Below are positions 28,813-38,474 of a stretch of DNA of 52,167 nt, in pieces. Both the position numbers and the translations under genes were made by a program. The DNA comes from Nanobdellati archaeon. Lineage in GTDB: Archaea; EX4484-52; WAPT01. The stretch is from the NCBI GenBank assembly GCA_015520605.1, contig WAPT01000020.1:1-52167 (forward strand), given 5' to 3'. The notes under the pieces are model-generated. The model worked only from the letters and a program-made list of their open reading frames with translations. It made no database searches and was not told the origin of the DNA. The number at the start of each line of letters is the position of its first letter. Within the stretch, counting starts at the first letter, position 1.

Positions 28813-29763
28813 TTATCCATTTTTTATTAAGGAAATTATTTCTTTATCTATTTTTCGGGGACGCAAATTGCCATATCTCACTTTCGGTCTTTTTCCGTCG
28901 ATCTCCATCTCGGATGTTATCTCTCTGTACACCGATCTGGGATTAGCGCCGTTATTCGTAACAGCGTATGCTGCAATCACAACGTGGGAACCGCCGTAAA
29001 ATCCATCCCCATCATCCACAACTATCGTTGCGTAATCCTTCGCCTTTTCACCGACCGAGATGGGGATACCGCCCATCCTGTACGCTTCCCTCATCATCTC
29101 AGAATCTCCTGAAGTATCGCCACAGGCAACGAACGGACGGGGAATTCCGTCTCCATTATCGTTAAGAATTCGGACAAGCTCGTATGCCTTCTGATACCTT
29201 CCGACGGGTTTCACTACCCATCTCGATTCATTTTCTTTTCGCAAGATTTCCGTGCCGACAACCTCGAGATAAATATCCCCCGGATTTCTTCTGAGTTTGA
29301 GCTCTTCGTAAGGTTTTCTTACACAGTCCTTTATACCTGCCGAGCATACATAGAGGTTAAGTCTGAACGGCGCATTACAGATCAGCTCCCTTCCATAGCG
29401 CCTTAAAGTCGTATCCGGTCCTGGCACTTTCTCTTTAAACCGCTCAGAAAGGTCATCACTTCCTCCGCCCAGCTCGTGTTCAAGTAGAGTCATCAGCGCA
29501 AGCTCCACGCCGTGATCCGTGTGGGGGTTGTAGTTTCTGCACCTTCCGTTTTCGGCTATCACTTTCCCCAAAGTTTTATTGATAATTTCTGGTTGCTCTC
29601 TTATCTTACTCACAGCATTCACGAACTGTTGCGAAGGTGATTCTCCATCGATACCGAGGAATTCGTAAACCTCCGAAAATTCGTCGGCCAGAAAATCCCT
29701 GCCAATGTCGCAAGGGCTGAATGTACCGTCGTGATCGGTTATAATTTTCATTGATTTATCCAT
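28813..29763 (-). CDS. HAD-superfamily hydrolase-like protein
   Basis: N-terminal DHDGTFS; C-terminal ACGDTSGDSEMMREA. Confidence 0.65.
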   Translation of the reverse strand: MDKSMKIITDHDGTFSPCDIGRDFLADEFSEVYEFLGIDGESPSQQFVNAVSKIREQPEIINKTLGKVIAENGRCRNYNPHTDHGVELALMTLLEHELGGGSDDLSERFKEKVPGPDTTLRRYGRELICNAPFRLNLYVCSAGIKDCVRKPYEELKLRRNPGDIYLEVVGTEILRKENESRWVVKPVGRYQKAYELVRILNDNGDGIPRPFVACGDTSGDSEMMREAYRMGGIPISVGEKAKDYATIVVDDGDGFYGGSHVVIAAYAVTNNGANPRSVYREITSEMEIDGKRPKVRYGNLRPRKIDKEIISLIKNG

Positions 29764-29981
29764 GATTTTTCACCAAAAAATCGCTGAATTTTACATAATT
29801 TTTGTAAAAATTTTTGGCGATTTACAGTCATTAATTTGGACATAAAACGTATATAAATGTTTCGATATTTTACCATGAGTTAGCACCCACTCTCTCGTCT
29901 CCGAAAAACAGAAACAGCTCCTGTAATCGTTGTCTGAACAACATCCCAACAACAACCAGAAAGCCTTATAATAAACTCTCC

Positions 29982-30872
29982 TTATTCCTTTACCATCTTC
30001 TTCCTGAATTTCTCGTAGAGTTCCACAAGCCCCCGAATGTTTGAAAGTCTTGATATATCCTTCTCGTACTCTATGTTAAGGTGAATACGGAAGTGTGGGA
30101 ATCTTTCTTCAACCATCTTGTGTAAAAGCATGGTGTCCAAGCTTCTTGCCACGCTTCCGCCAAAAACTATCTTGTCCGGAGCCACCAGGATCGTCAGTGA
30201 GCTGATATAATCTGCAAGGTTCTCATAATATTCGGCTTTTAGCGCCTCATCCCTGAAAACAGCGTGCACATCACCATTACCTAACTTTTCCAGATACCTG
30301 CCAGAAATGTAGAGTTCCGCACACCCCTTTCTTCCACAAAAGCACTCCTCATTACCTTGCCTCAGAATCATGTGTCCTGCCTCTATAATCTTATTCAGGA
30401 AAAGCAGTTCCTTGTAATCATAGTAGTTAAGGGGGATTGCGTTAACACCGGTGCCTATCTGAATTACGAGCAGGGTTCTTGTACGGTTATAAACATCTCT
30501 GAAGAACTTCTTTGCATGGTGATAGGCAAAAGCATAAACATCGTTGACGGCAAAGCTAACATCAACGTACTGTCCTATAAGAAACGGAAACCGCTTGGAG
30601 TAAAGCCTAAACTTCCATTTCCCCTCAACTTTTTCCATCCTTATTATACCGGGAAAAGTTGAGATTATTTCCCCATCCAGAGACCTGAGGAAAGAGAAGA
30701 ACTCATCAAAAGCCTCTCGAGACTCTCTAAAAAAGGTGGACACAACACAAAACTTCTGTTTTTTGTTTACTTCCTTGATTTTGTCTTCATATTTTTTTTC
30801 GAATTCGATGAGATGTTCCTTTTCGGAGAAAAAGACGGAGGTTTTCGTACCACCAATATCAAGTGCAATCAT
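29982..30872 (-). CDS. ROK-family sugar kinase/regulator-like protein
   Basis: MIALDIGGTKTSVFF, GTGVNA, EAGHMIL, ECFCGRKGCAELYISG zinc motif, VFGGSVA. Confidence 0.85.
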   Translation of the reverse strand: MIALDIGGTKTSVFFSEKEHLIEFEKKYEDKIKEVNKKQKFCVVSTFFRESREAFDEFFSFLRSLDGEIISTFPGIIRMEKVEGKWKFRLYSKRFPFLIGQYVDVSFAVNDVYAFAYHHAKKFFRDVYNRTRTLLVIQIGTGVNAIPLNYYDYKELLFLNKIIEAGHMILRQGNEECFCGRKGCAELYISGRYLEKLGNGDVHAVFRDEALKAEYYENLADYISSLTILVAPDKIVFGGSVARSLDTMLLHKMVEERFPHFRIHLNIEYEKDISRLSNIRGLVELYEKFRKKMVKE

Positions 30873-31029
30873 GTTTTGTCCTCTGGTTTTTAAAATTTAA
30901 ATAAATCATGTGCAGCATCGCATTTCTTTGTTGTGTTCTACGAATACCTGGACAGGGGCTGAAAACAACTTGCATAATTTTTTCTATCGGCAGGGCATAG
31001 TGTGGTAATTTTAAAACTCCTCTCTAAAA

Positions 31030-32250
31030 ATGTTAACTTTGAGGCTTATGGAAAAGGTGGGAATTGCGGAGCTCCCGCTGCACGGAGGCAAATGCCCAAG
31101 ATGGCTCTTTAGCAGGATGGTGCCTCTTGCGAGAAGTATAGTTGAAATTATAATCAGGGAGTATGGAAGTGTTGAGTTGCTCAGGAGACTCTCCGATCCG
31201 TTATGGTTTCAGGCTTTCGGCAATGTGCTTGGATTTGACTGGCACAGTTCGGGATTAACAACCACCGTTTGCGGAGCGCTGAAAGAAGCCGTGAACAGGG
31301 ATGAAGACTTACCGATCAAAATCGCCGGAGGCAAGGGTAAAGTTTCTCTCTCCACACCCGAACAGATCAAGATTCTTGCTGTCAGCATGAACATTCCGGA
31401 CTGGAAGCTCGACACCCTCATTTACGCGAGCAGAATGAGCGCGAAGGTGGATAATGCTGCGGTGCAGGACAACTATCAACTTTACCACCATGTAATAGCC
31501 TTCGATGAAAGAGGCAGGTGGTGTGTAATACAGCAGGGGATGAACGAGGCAAACAACTATGCAAGGAGGTATCACTGGATCTATTCCAAGGCTTCGACTT
31601 CCTTTGTTGATGAACCGCATACGGCAATCTGTGCTCAGAAGAAAGAAAACAGCGTGTTGGACATAACCTCCAGAAAGAATGCTGAGGTCAGGAGGGCCTG
31701 TGTCGATCTCGTGAACGATGAAATTAAAAAACTGAAGAAGTGGATGGTGATGGTGGCGCCAAACAACCTTCTTAGATATGCTCACCCATCAAGAAATTAT
31801 GTAGAGAAAGGAAAGGAAAAAGAAGGGACTACATCGAGTAAACTTCTGAGAATGCCTGCAAACCATTTCAGGATCCCGTTGCAGAAATCGTCCATAACTC
31901 TACTTGAAAGGATTTCCGACCAGAGTCCTAAAAGCTTTGAGGAAATCCTGCAAGGTAGGGGTGTGGGTCCTGCCACGGTCAGAGCTCTCGCTCTAACTTC
32001 ACAGCTAATTTACGGTACGGAGATCAGCTGGAAGGATCCAGCAAAGTTCTCGTTTGCTCACGGCGGGAAGGACGGGGTGCCTTATCCTGTCAATAGAAAA
32101 AGGATGGAAACCACAATCAAACTGCTAGAGGATGCGATAAAAAACGCCGAATTAGGTAAAAGGGATAAACTCCTTGCCTTAAAACGTCTCGCTGATTGGT
32201 GCGAACAAGTTGAAAGTTCCGCGGATGTACAGGAAAACCGTTGTATGTAA
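31030..32250 (+). CDS. DUF763-family protein
   Basis: GIAELPLHGGKCPRWLFSRMVPLARSIVEIIIREYG...HHVIAFDERGRWCVIQQGMNE; HhH-like GRGVGPATVRALAL. Confidence 0.85.
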   Translation: MLTLRLMEKVGIAELPLHGGKCPRWLFSRMVPLARSIVEIIIREYGSVELLRRLSDPLWFQAFGNVLGFDWHSSGLTTTVCGALKEAVNRDEDLPIKIAGGKGKVSLSTPEQIKILAVSMNIPDWKLDTLIYASRMSAKVDNAAVQDNYQLYHHVIAFDERGRWCVIQQGMNEANNYARRYHWIYSKASTSFVDEPHTAICAQKKENSVLDITSRKNAEVRRACVDLVNDEIKKLKKWMVMVAPNNLLRYAHPSRNYVEKGKEKEGTTSSKLLRMPANHFRIPLQKSSITLLERISDQSPKSFEEILQGRGVGPATVRALALTSQLIYGTEISWKDPAKFSFAHGGKDGVPYPVNRKRMETTIKLLEDAIKNAELGKRDKLLALKRLADWCEQVESSADVQENRCM

Positions 32251-32302
32251 AAGCTCAGAAATTTAAATTTCATGAACGGCTGGAAATCTAAAGAGTGAAG
32301 AG

Positions 32303-33247
32303 GTGCTGTTCATAATGAAAGGAGAAGCTGTGGTCACCGGTGGAGCGGGTTTCATCGGAAGGCATCTCGTAAGGAGGCTTTTACAGGAAGGTTATGATGT
32401 TTATGTGATAGATAGTTTTCACACAGGGAGCTGGAAAAATAGAGAGGAAGGTGCCTATTATTTCCCGGGCAACGCGGGTGATGTTGTTCAGGTGATGAAA
32501 AGACTTGGAATCCAGCCATCGGTTATTTTCCATCTTGGAATCCCCAGCTCCTCTCCCATGTACAGGGATAACAGAGAGAACATAGCTCTTGCCGTCAGGG
32601 ACTTTGTGAAGATAATGGAATATTGTATGGGTGTGGATGCTAAGCTTGTTCTTGCCTCCACATCAAGCATCTACAACGGAAATCCGGTGCCATGGCGGGA
32701 AGATATGCAGATACTTCCGACAGATTTCTACACTGAGGTAAGGTACTTTATGGAAAGGTTGGCAGACGTTTATAATCAGCTCTACGGAATTGAGGTGGTG
32801 GCCTGTAGACTCTTCAGTGTCTACGGGCCGTTTGAGGAGCATAAGGGAAGATACGCCAACCTCGTATCGCAATTCATATGGAGCATGATGAAGAACGAAC
32901 CTCCATTGATCTTTGGAGATGGCACACAGAGCAGAGATTTTATCTTCGTGGAGGATGTTGTTGAAGGATTCATAAGAGCGGCTGAATACAAAGCAAATAG
33001 GTTTGAGGTATTCAATCTTGGGTACGGAAAGAGCTACTCACTTAATCAACTTGTTGAGATGATAAATGAAGTACTTGGCAAGAATATAAAACCAAAATAC
33101 GTAGAGAATCCAATAAAGAATTATGTGATGCACACACTCGCAGATATGACAAAATCAAGGGAAATATTAGGTTTCAGGCCAAAAGTCTCGCTCGAAGAGG
33201 GTATCGAAAGATGTGTGGAGCATTACTCTAAAAAGTTCTCTTCCTAA
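32303..33247 (+). CDS. NAD-dependent sugar epimerase/dehydratase (GalE-like)
   Basis: VVTGGAGFIGRHLVRRLLQEGYDVYVID; SRDFIFVEDVVEGFIRA. Catalytic YxxxK region (YTEVRYFME) looks atypical. Confidence 0.88.
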   Translation: MLFIMKGEAVVTGGAGFIGRHLVRRLLQEGYDVYVIDSFHTGSWKNREEGAYYFPGNAGDVVQVMKRLGIQPSVIFHLGIPSSSPMYRDNRENIALAVRDFVKIMEYCMGVDAKLVLASTSSIYNGNPVPWREDMQILPTDFYTEVRYFMERLADVYNQLYGIEVVACRLFSVYGPFEEHKGRYANLVSQFIWSMMKNEPPLIFGDGTQSRDFIFVEDVVEGFIRAAEYKANRFEVFNLGYGKSYSLNQLVEMINEVLGKNIKPKYVENPIKNYVMHTLADMTKSREILGFRPKVSLEEGIERCVEHYSKKFSS

Positions 33248-33322
33248 AAAGTGGGATTTTGGAACAAAAATCAGGAATAGAACAAAAATATATATAAGTG
33301 TTGAAATTCGGATATATTCTTT

Positions 33323-34381
33323 ATGAGAATTTCCAGATCCAAAAAAGTGAACGAAGATAAACCAACTAAACCGGCAATAATAGATTTCGATAAAGTTATT
33401 GTTTTTCTTATTGGAATTGTGGGCCTCATCATCATCTGGCCTTTCGTTACAGCACTGATTCTGGCTGCAGTCACCGCCTACACATTTTATCCTTTGGTGA
33501 GCTTCTTGCAGAAATATCTTCGTTCCTACAACCTCGCTATCTGCGTAACCTTGCTGCTGGTGGTTGCACCCATAGCATGGAGTATCAGTTACATTGCGGG
33601 AGGTCTAACATCAGTTATTTCGACCATGCAAAAATTCTCCAGTAACATAACCGGGGCTCTGATAAAAATAAGCGAGTATCTAACATCCATCAATCTCAAG
33701 ATTCCGGGATCTCAGTCCGTCATAGCCGCGGCTCAGAGTATGATAAACGACTTTATAACCAAGAGCCAACAATCGCTTATATCATGGATCAAAAACCTTC
33801 CTGAATTACTGGTCAGCACACTTGTTTACATATTTGCAACATATTATTTTCTTAGAGATGGAAAATCCCTCAAAGAAACCGTTCTCAGATGGAGCAGAAA
33901 GTTCGATACGGAGGAAAGAAACGTGATAGAGAGCATAGTTAGGGGTCTCGACAACAGCTTCCGCGTGCTCTTCGTTTCCTACATAGGGATATCTACGATT
34001 GTTGGAGTCATGAGTGCTGCCATCTACTATGCTTTTCACATACCTTATGCCGGTGTTCTTGCCGTGCTTACATGGCTGTTTGCGTTTTTGCCCGTGCTCA
34101 GTGCGCCTATGGTTTACGGACCGGTGGCGGCATACATGTTTTATATGGGGGCGATTCAGCAAGCGATCGGCGTTGCTGTGTCGGGTGTGATCTTTCTCTC
34201 TCTTGTTCCTGACCTCGTTCTCAGACCTATTCTTTGCGGAAAGGCGGGAAATGTTCATCCTTTAACTATAGTGCTGGGTTTTTTCGGGGGGCCAATGGTT
34301 TTTGGTTTAAAGGGATTTCTCATCGGACCACTGCTACTTGTAATTGTCGAGACCGTGATAAAAGGATATCTCGATGCATGA
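33323..34381 (+). CDS. AI-2E (UPF0118) family membrane transporter
   Basis: Multi-TM; AVLTWLFAFLPVLSAPMVYGPVAAYMF...GFFGGPMVFGLKGFLIGPLLLVIVET. Confidence 0.85.
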   Translation: MRISRSKKVNEDKPTKPAIIDFDKVIVFLIGIVGLIIIWPFVTALILAAVTAYTFYPLVSFLQKYLRSYNLAICVTLLLVVAPIAWSISYIAGGLTSVISTMQKFSSNITGALIKISEYLTSINLKIPGSQSVIAAAQSMINDFITKSQQSLISWIKNLPELLVSTLVYIFATYYFLRDGKSLKETVLRWSRKFDTEERNVIESIVRGLDNSFRVLFVSYIGISTIVGVMSAAIYYAFHIPYAGVLAVLTWLFAFLPVLSAPMVYGPVAAYMFYMGAIQQAIGVAVSGVIFLSLVPDLVLRPILCGKAGNVHPLTIVLGFFGGPMVFGLKGFLIGPLLLVIVETVIKGYLDA

Positions 34382-34512
34382 TCACACGGAAAAATTTTTA
34401 TGATAGTTCCCTTTTTATTTTTCCTCAATGAATACTCTTAAAGTTGAAAATTTTGCATCCCTGTGTTATTTCATGAGATGCGCAGCCCATTGAGAGGATA
34501 ACCGGTGAGCTC

Positions 34513-35571
34513 ATGATCAGTAAAAAAAAAGCCACAGTGGCGGGGGTGATTGGAGGAATTCTAATGGTTGCATTACTGATCATGATAGCCGGACCCGCAG
34601 AGACCCTTAACGCTCTCAAGAGTGCGAAAGTACAATATATCCTGCTTGCATTTTTAGTACAGATGTGTATCTCCGTTCTGTACTCTCTTCGATGGAAAGT
34701 CCTGCTTGAAACGGTAACAAAAAAAGTTAGTTTTTTTCACATTTACCTTATATCATCCTTTGGATATCTTGTAAACATTTTGACTCCGGGTGCGCAGGCC
34801 GGAGGGGAGCCCGCGAGGGCTTATGTTCTCAGTAAGGTGGAAAAGCTCCCCTCCTCGAGATGTTTTGCATCAATCGTAGTTGAGAGGTTCTATGATGTTA
34901 TCAGTTACCTGTTGTTCATTCTCATCGGCCTCATAATGCTATTTCGGATCTACACCCCAGGAGTGCTCGGCACCGTGTTTATACTTGGGGGTATTTTCAT
35001 CATAGTTTTTCTGACCATTATCGCAATATATGTTTCTGTGGACAGGCGAGTCTCTCTGAAGTTGCTGAGGATGATTTTCAGGATACTCAGAAACATAAAA
35101 CCTCTCGTGAATAGGGTTGACGAATGGGCGGCTAAGGCCGAGAACACAGTGGAGGAATACTCCCGCTCTTTCAGAAGAATTCTATCAAAGAACATAAAGA
35201 AAAACGTCGCTTATTCGTTAGCCATAAGGATGTTGGAAATTCTACGACTCTACATAATTCTCCATGCATTTGGACTACTTTTTGGCGTGGATAAGGTTGT
35301 TGTTATCTTCTCCATAATAGTGCTCTCAATGCTCGTGCCATCACCGCCGGCGGGTCTCGGAGTTGTAGAATCAGCATACTTGCTCACATTCAAACTGCTG
35401 GGGGTAAAATTAAGTACGGCTGCAGCGATCATGATTGTTGATAGATTCATCAGTAGCGCAATACCCGCGTTTATCGGTACTGTATGTGGATACTACCTCG
35501 GGTTCAGGCTCATGAACAACAAGCTACTGATTGAAAAGGGAATTTCAAAACAGACGAACTGCAAGGTTTAA
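34513..35571 (+). CDS. UPF0104/lysylphosphatidylglycerol synthase TM-type flippase-like membrane protein
   Basis: LYSLRWKVLLETV...NILTPGAQAGGEPARAYVLSK...PPAGLGVVESAY. Confidence 0.85.
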   Translation: MISKKKATVAGVIGGILMVALLIMIAGPAETLNALKSAKVQYILLAFLVQMCISVLYSLRWKVLLETVTKKVSFFHIYLISSFGYLVNILTPGAQAGGEPARAYVLSKVEKLPSSRCFASIVVERFYDVISYLLFILIGLIMLFRIYTPGVLGTVFILGGIFIIVFLTIIAIYVSVDRRVSLKLLRMIFRILRNIKPLVNRVDEWAAKAENTVEEYSRSFRRILSKNIKKNVAYSLAIRMLEILRLYIILHAFGLLFGVDKVVVIFSIIVLSMLVPSPPAGLGVVESAYLLTFKLLGVKLSTAAAIMIVDRFISSAIPAFIGTVCGYYLGFRLMNNKLLIEKGISKQTNCKV

Positions 35572-36119
35572 TTTTTTCTGCGCAGTTTGTTTTTCTCCGC
35601 GGGCACCCACCGGAAATCAGAGAGTCCGCACCTTGGGCATGTGTTTTCATCAGTATCAACCCTGATGTTACAGTGGGCGCACTTCTTCACCCATTTTATG
35701 CTATGAGTTATGCCTCTCACACCAACACCCCTGAATCTAAGCCCGAGCGATACGCAGAGGTTCTGAACAGCGTAATCGTCCGACACGACCACAACCTCTT
35801 TCCCTTTCTTTTTGAAGTACAGGGCCAGAGCAACCACACTCAGATCAGCATTACTAAGTTTCCCTCCAATTTCCCGAACCTTTTCCCTAACCTCCTTCAT
35901 GCACTCTCCATCGGGATATAGAACATCCATCCCTCCCTTAAGAAATATATCAAATGTTATCTTCGCCTGCAGGCTTTTGAGCTCCTCCATTACCACATGG
36001 GTTGTTACGCAGATCTCCTCGCTTAGCCTCGATCCCTCAGGTTTTACAAATGCCGAAGCATCGAGCACATAAATGATTTTCTTTTTCCTTTCCTCCATTC
36101 CCTCCTTTTCTTCCCGCAT
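35568..36119 (-). CDS. nob1: Nob1-like rRNA maturation endonuclease (PIN domain + zinc ribbon)
   Basis: YVLDASAFV...LSNADLSVVALALYFKKKGKEVVVVSDDYAVQNLC...CAHCNIRVDTDENTCPRCG. Confidence 0.92.
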   Translation of the reverse strand: MREEKEGMEERKKKIIYVLDASAFVKPEGSRLSEEICVTTHVVMEELKSLQAKITFDIFLKGGMDVLYPDGECMKEVREKVREIGGKLSNADLSVVALALYFKKKGKEVVVVSDDYAVQNLCVSLGLRFRGVGVRGITHSIKWVKKCAHCNIRVDTDENTCPRCGLSDFRWVPAEKNKLRRKN

Positions 36120-36236
36120 GCCCGAAGTTTTTGTCGGGCAGTCTTAAATATTTATAAAAGTTAGCACATATGGGAGGATTAGAACATTCTCAGGTCTTGT
36201 TATATAGACGCATAGACGCTTTCAAGCGATCAGGAG

Positions 36237-36647
36237 GTGGGAATGATGGATGTAAAGCTGATAGAGGCGAAGCAGGCAAAAAAGGGTACGTATGTCATGA
36301 TAGACAATGTTCCCTGTGTGGTGATAGATATGAAGGTTTCTTCGCCCGGGAAGCACGGAAGCGCCAAGTGCAGAATAATAGCGGAGGGAATAGCAGATGG
36401 AAAAAGGAGAGAGATAACGCTTCCCGGCAGCACTAAAGTTCCCAGTCCAAATGTCGATAAGAGAAAGGCGCAGATAGTTGCTGTGCTTGGCGACACCGTC
36501 CAGCTTATGGATCTTGAGACTTATGAGGTTTTTGAGCTCAGAATCCCAGAAGATCTGAAAAATGCTGTGGTGGAGGGAGCCGAAGCCGAGTACTGGGTGC
36601 TCGCAGGTAAAGACAGAGTGCTGGTGAAGGTAAAGAAGGGTGAGTGA
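36237..36647 (+). CDS. eif5A: Translation initiation factor aIF5A
   Basis: VIDMKVSSPGKHGSAKCRIIAEGIADGKRREI: hypusination loop. Confidence 0.95.
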   Translation: MGMMDVKLIEAKQAKKGTYVMIDNVPCVVIDMKVSSPGKHGSAKCRIIAEGIADGKRREITLPGSTKVPSPNVDKRKAQIVAVLGDTVQLMDLETYEVFELRIPEDLKNAVVEGAEAEYWVLAGKDRVLVKVKKGE

Positions 36648-36988
36648 TTCTCGACACAGCCCCATGCATCGCATCCATCCCTACGTTTTGCATTACTGCG
36701 TATCGACCCATCAATCCCAAGAAGGTTCGGGGAGAAAATTCCGAATGTGCTTAAAAACCCAAAGTGTTTTCTCTGTTCTGCTCGCTGCGAATGGGACGCT
36801 CCCGAGGGTCTTTCACTTTTTCCTCACTTGTCCTTCACGCTTTCCCAGAAATTGGTTTTTGTCATTGTGCTCGGATAAATCGCCTAAAAATCTCCCGTTA
36901 CGGATTTGGAGAATGAGAACGGTTTCTAGAAGCTATGTAGTTCAAAATCTCAAAAAATTTTAAAAAATTAATTAATGATTATAAACAT

Positions 36989-37342
36989 ATGAGTGCTAGA
37001 AAAAGAAAATTTTTCTTGCCCTGTATGTTCATCGGGATGGGTATTGGATTTTTATTGATGAACTGGATTGAAACGGCCTTCGTGGCCTGTATGTTTTTAG
37101 GGATGGGTGTGGGGTTTTTGCTGGACTCTCTGTTCGTTGTGGAGGAGAAGAAAATCAAGGCCAATAAGGTGTACCGGAGTTCTTCCGTAGCATTAGCAAT
37201 ATTGGGTTTAAGTTTAATGCTGGTGGGGGTTCTGCTTCTTGTGAGTCCGAAGATGCTGGAGGTGCTGGAGACCTATATGTTTGGGTTCGGCTTCATTATC
37301 TTCGGTCTTTTTATTCTTGTAAAGAGTTTAGGAAAGATGTAG
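36989..37342 (+). CDS. Small membrane protein with internally duplicated hydrophobic motif; ends in TAG
   Basis: CMFIGMGIGFLL...CMFLGMGVGFLL repeats; TATA/A-T tract upstream. Confidence 0.55.
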   Translation: MSARKRKFFLPCMFIGMGIGFLLMNWIETAFVACMFLGMGVGFLLDSLFVVEEKKIKANKVYRSSSVALAILGLSLMLVGVLLLVSPKMLEVLETYMFGFGFIIFGLFILVKSLGKM

Positions 37343-37420
37343 TGGGTTGCGGTGAGCCCGGATCTGGCATGCTTTGATCTGCTGTGGCCCCTCCCGGAAA
37401 AAAGGGTTCGAAAAACAACA

Positions 37421-38206
37421 TTACATCAGCTTCAACTTCTCCACACCATACTTTTCAAAGTATTCTTCCACCTTCCTGCCTACCTCTTCCCTCTTCTCAC
37501 TCTCCCATCTCTCAAATGCGAATGGAAGCAACTCTATGGCGTTACTCATTGCGTAATATTCAACATCCATCTCAGTAAGCACCTCAGCCACGCTCCTTCC
37601 ATCATCACGCTTCTCCATCCTGTTCGTAAGTGCTATAGCAACGACATTCTCCACGCTTTTCAGCTCTTTCAGCTTTTCCACCCACTCGATAAGGGATGAC
37701 CCGGTTGTGGTCACATCTTCAATTACGGCAACCCTACCTCCGGGAGCTCCCACAAAAAATCTGTCCTTCGGCACACCGTGGGATTTCACCTTCCCCCTAC
37801 CCATAGGAAGCACATGACTGCCTTTTCCAAAATTCTCGTCCATCTTCGCCCACTTGTATTGCACTATTATGCCGGTTTTGGTTGCGCCTTCTGGAACGCC
37901 GAAGAAGCAGTCCACATCAATACCTTTGCTCTTAACGAAACTTATGATAAAGTCCGCAAGTCTATCTATCATGTACACATCCTCTGTTACATTTCTCCAG
38001 TTCACATAAAAGTGGGAAAGTCTGCCTGACTTTAGCCGAATGGGTTCCTCAAAGAAACCAATGATACCATTCTCCAGAATAAACTCATTGAAAGCTTCCT
38101 GGTCAAATCCATTTGTGAGCATTATTTGAAACTGGAATCTGAAATTTTTAAAGTGTATCTTTCTGAACGTCTTTTCCGTACTTTTTTGGCAAGGTTCTTT
38201 CATCAC
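37421..38206 (-). CDS. Orotate phosphoribosyltransferase-like protein (PyrE family)
   Basis: FLENGIIGFFEEPIRLKSGRLSHFYVNWRN...VAVIEDVTTTGSSLIEWVEKLKEL PRPP loop. Confidence 0.88.
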   Translation of the reverse strand: MMKEPCQKSTEKTFRKIHFKNFRFQFQIMLTNGFDQEAFNEFILENGIIGFFEEPIRLKSGRLSHFYVNWRNVTEDVYMIDRLADFIISFVKSKGIDVDCFFGVPEGATKTGIIVQYKWAKMDENFGKGSHVLPMGRGKVKSHGVPKDRFFVGAPGGRVAVIEDVTTTGSSLIEWVEKLKELKSVENVVAIALTNRMEKRDDGRSVAEVLTEMDVEYYAMSNAIELLPFAFERWESEKREEVGRKVEEYFEKYGVEKLKLM

Positions 38207-38474
38207 GTCTCTTCACTTTCATTCCACTTTCATTGAGTTTTCTTATCGCGATTTCACAAACCTTATACCCCCAGACTCTTTCATACATCATCGATGGTAC
38301 TCACACACCCTATTCGAAAAGTTTTAAACTCGAGAAAAAGATGTGCGCTCTCATTGTTATTATACATAATCGATGAGTATACCTAACGAAGTCTGAGTTT
38401 AACCAATCCATTACCTCGCACCAGTTTAAAAATGTTTTAAAATAGTTCTTCTCAATTTTCTGTTGGTGTGAAAA

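Noticed and set aside
36640-36963. 107-aa plus-strand ORF after aIF5A
   Set aside because: Composition (Cys/His/Ser/Phe scatter) does not look coding.
37352-37699. Readthrough extension of the 36989..37342 gene past TAG
   Set aside because: Most of it is antisense to the pyrE-like gene and the translated residues look non-coding, so TAG probably terminates here.
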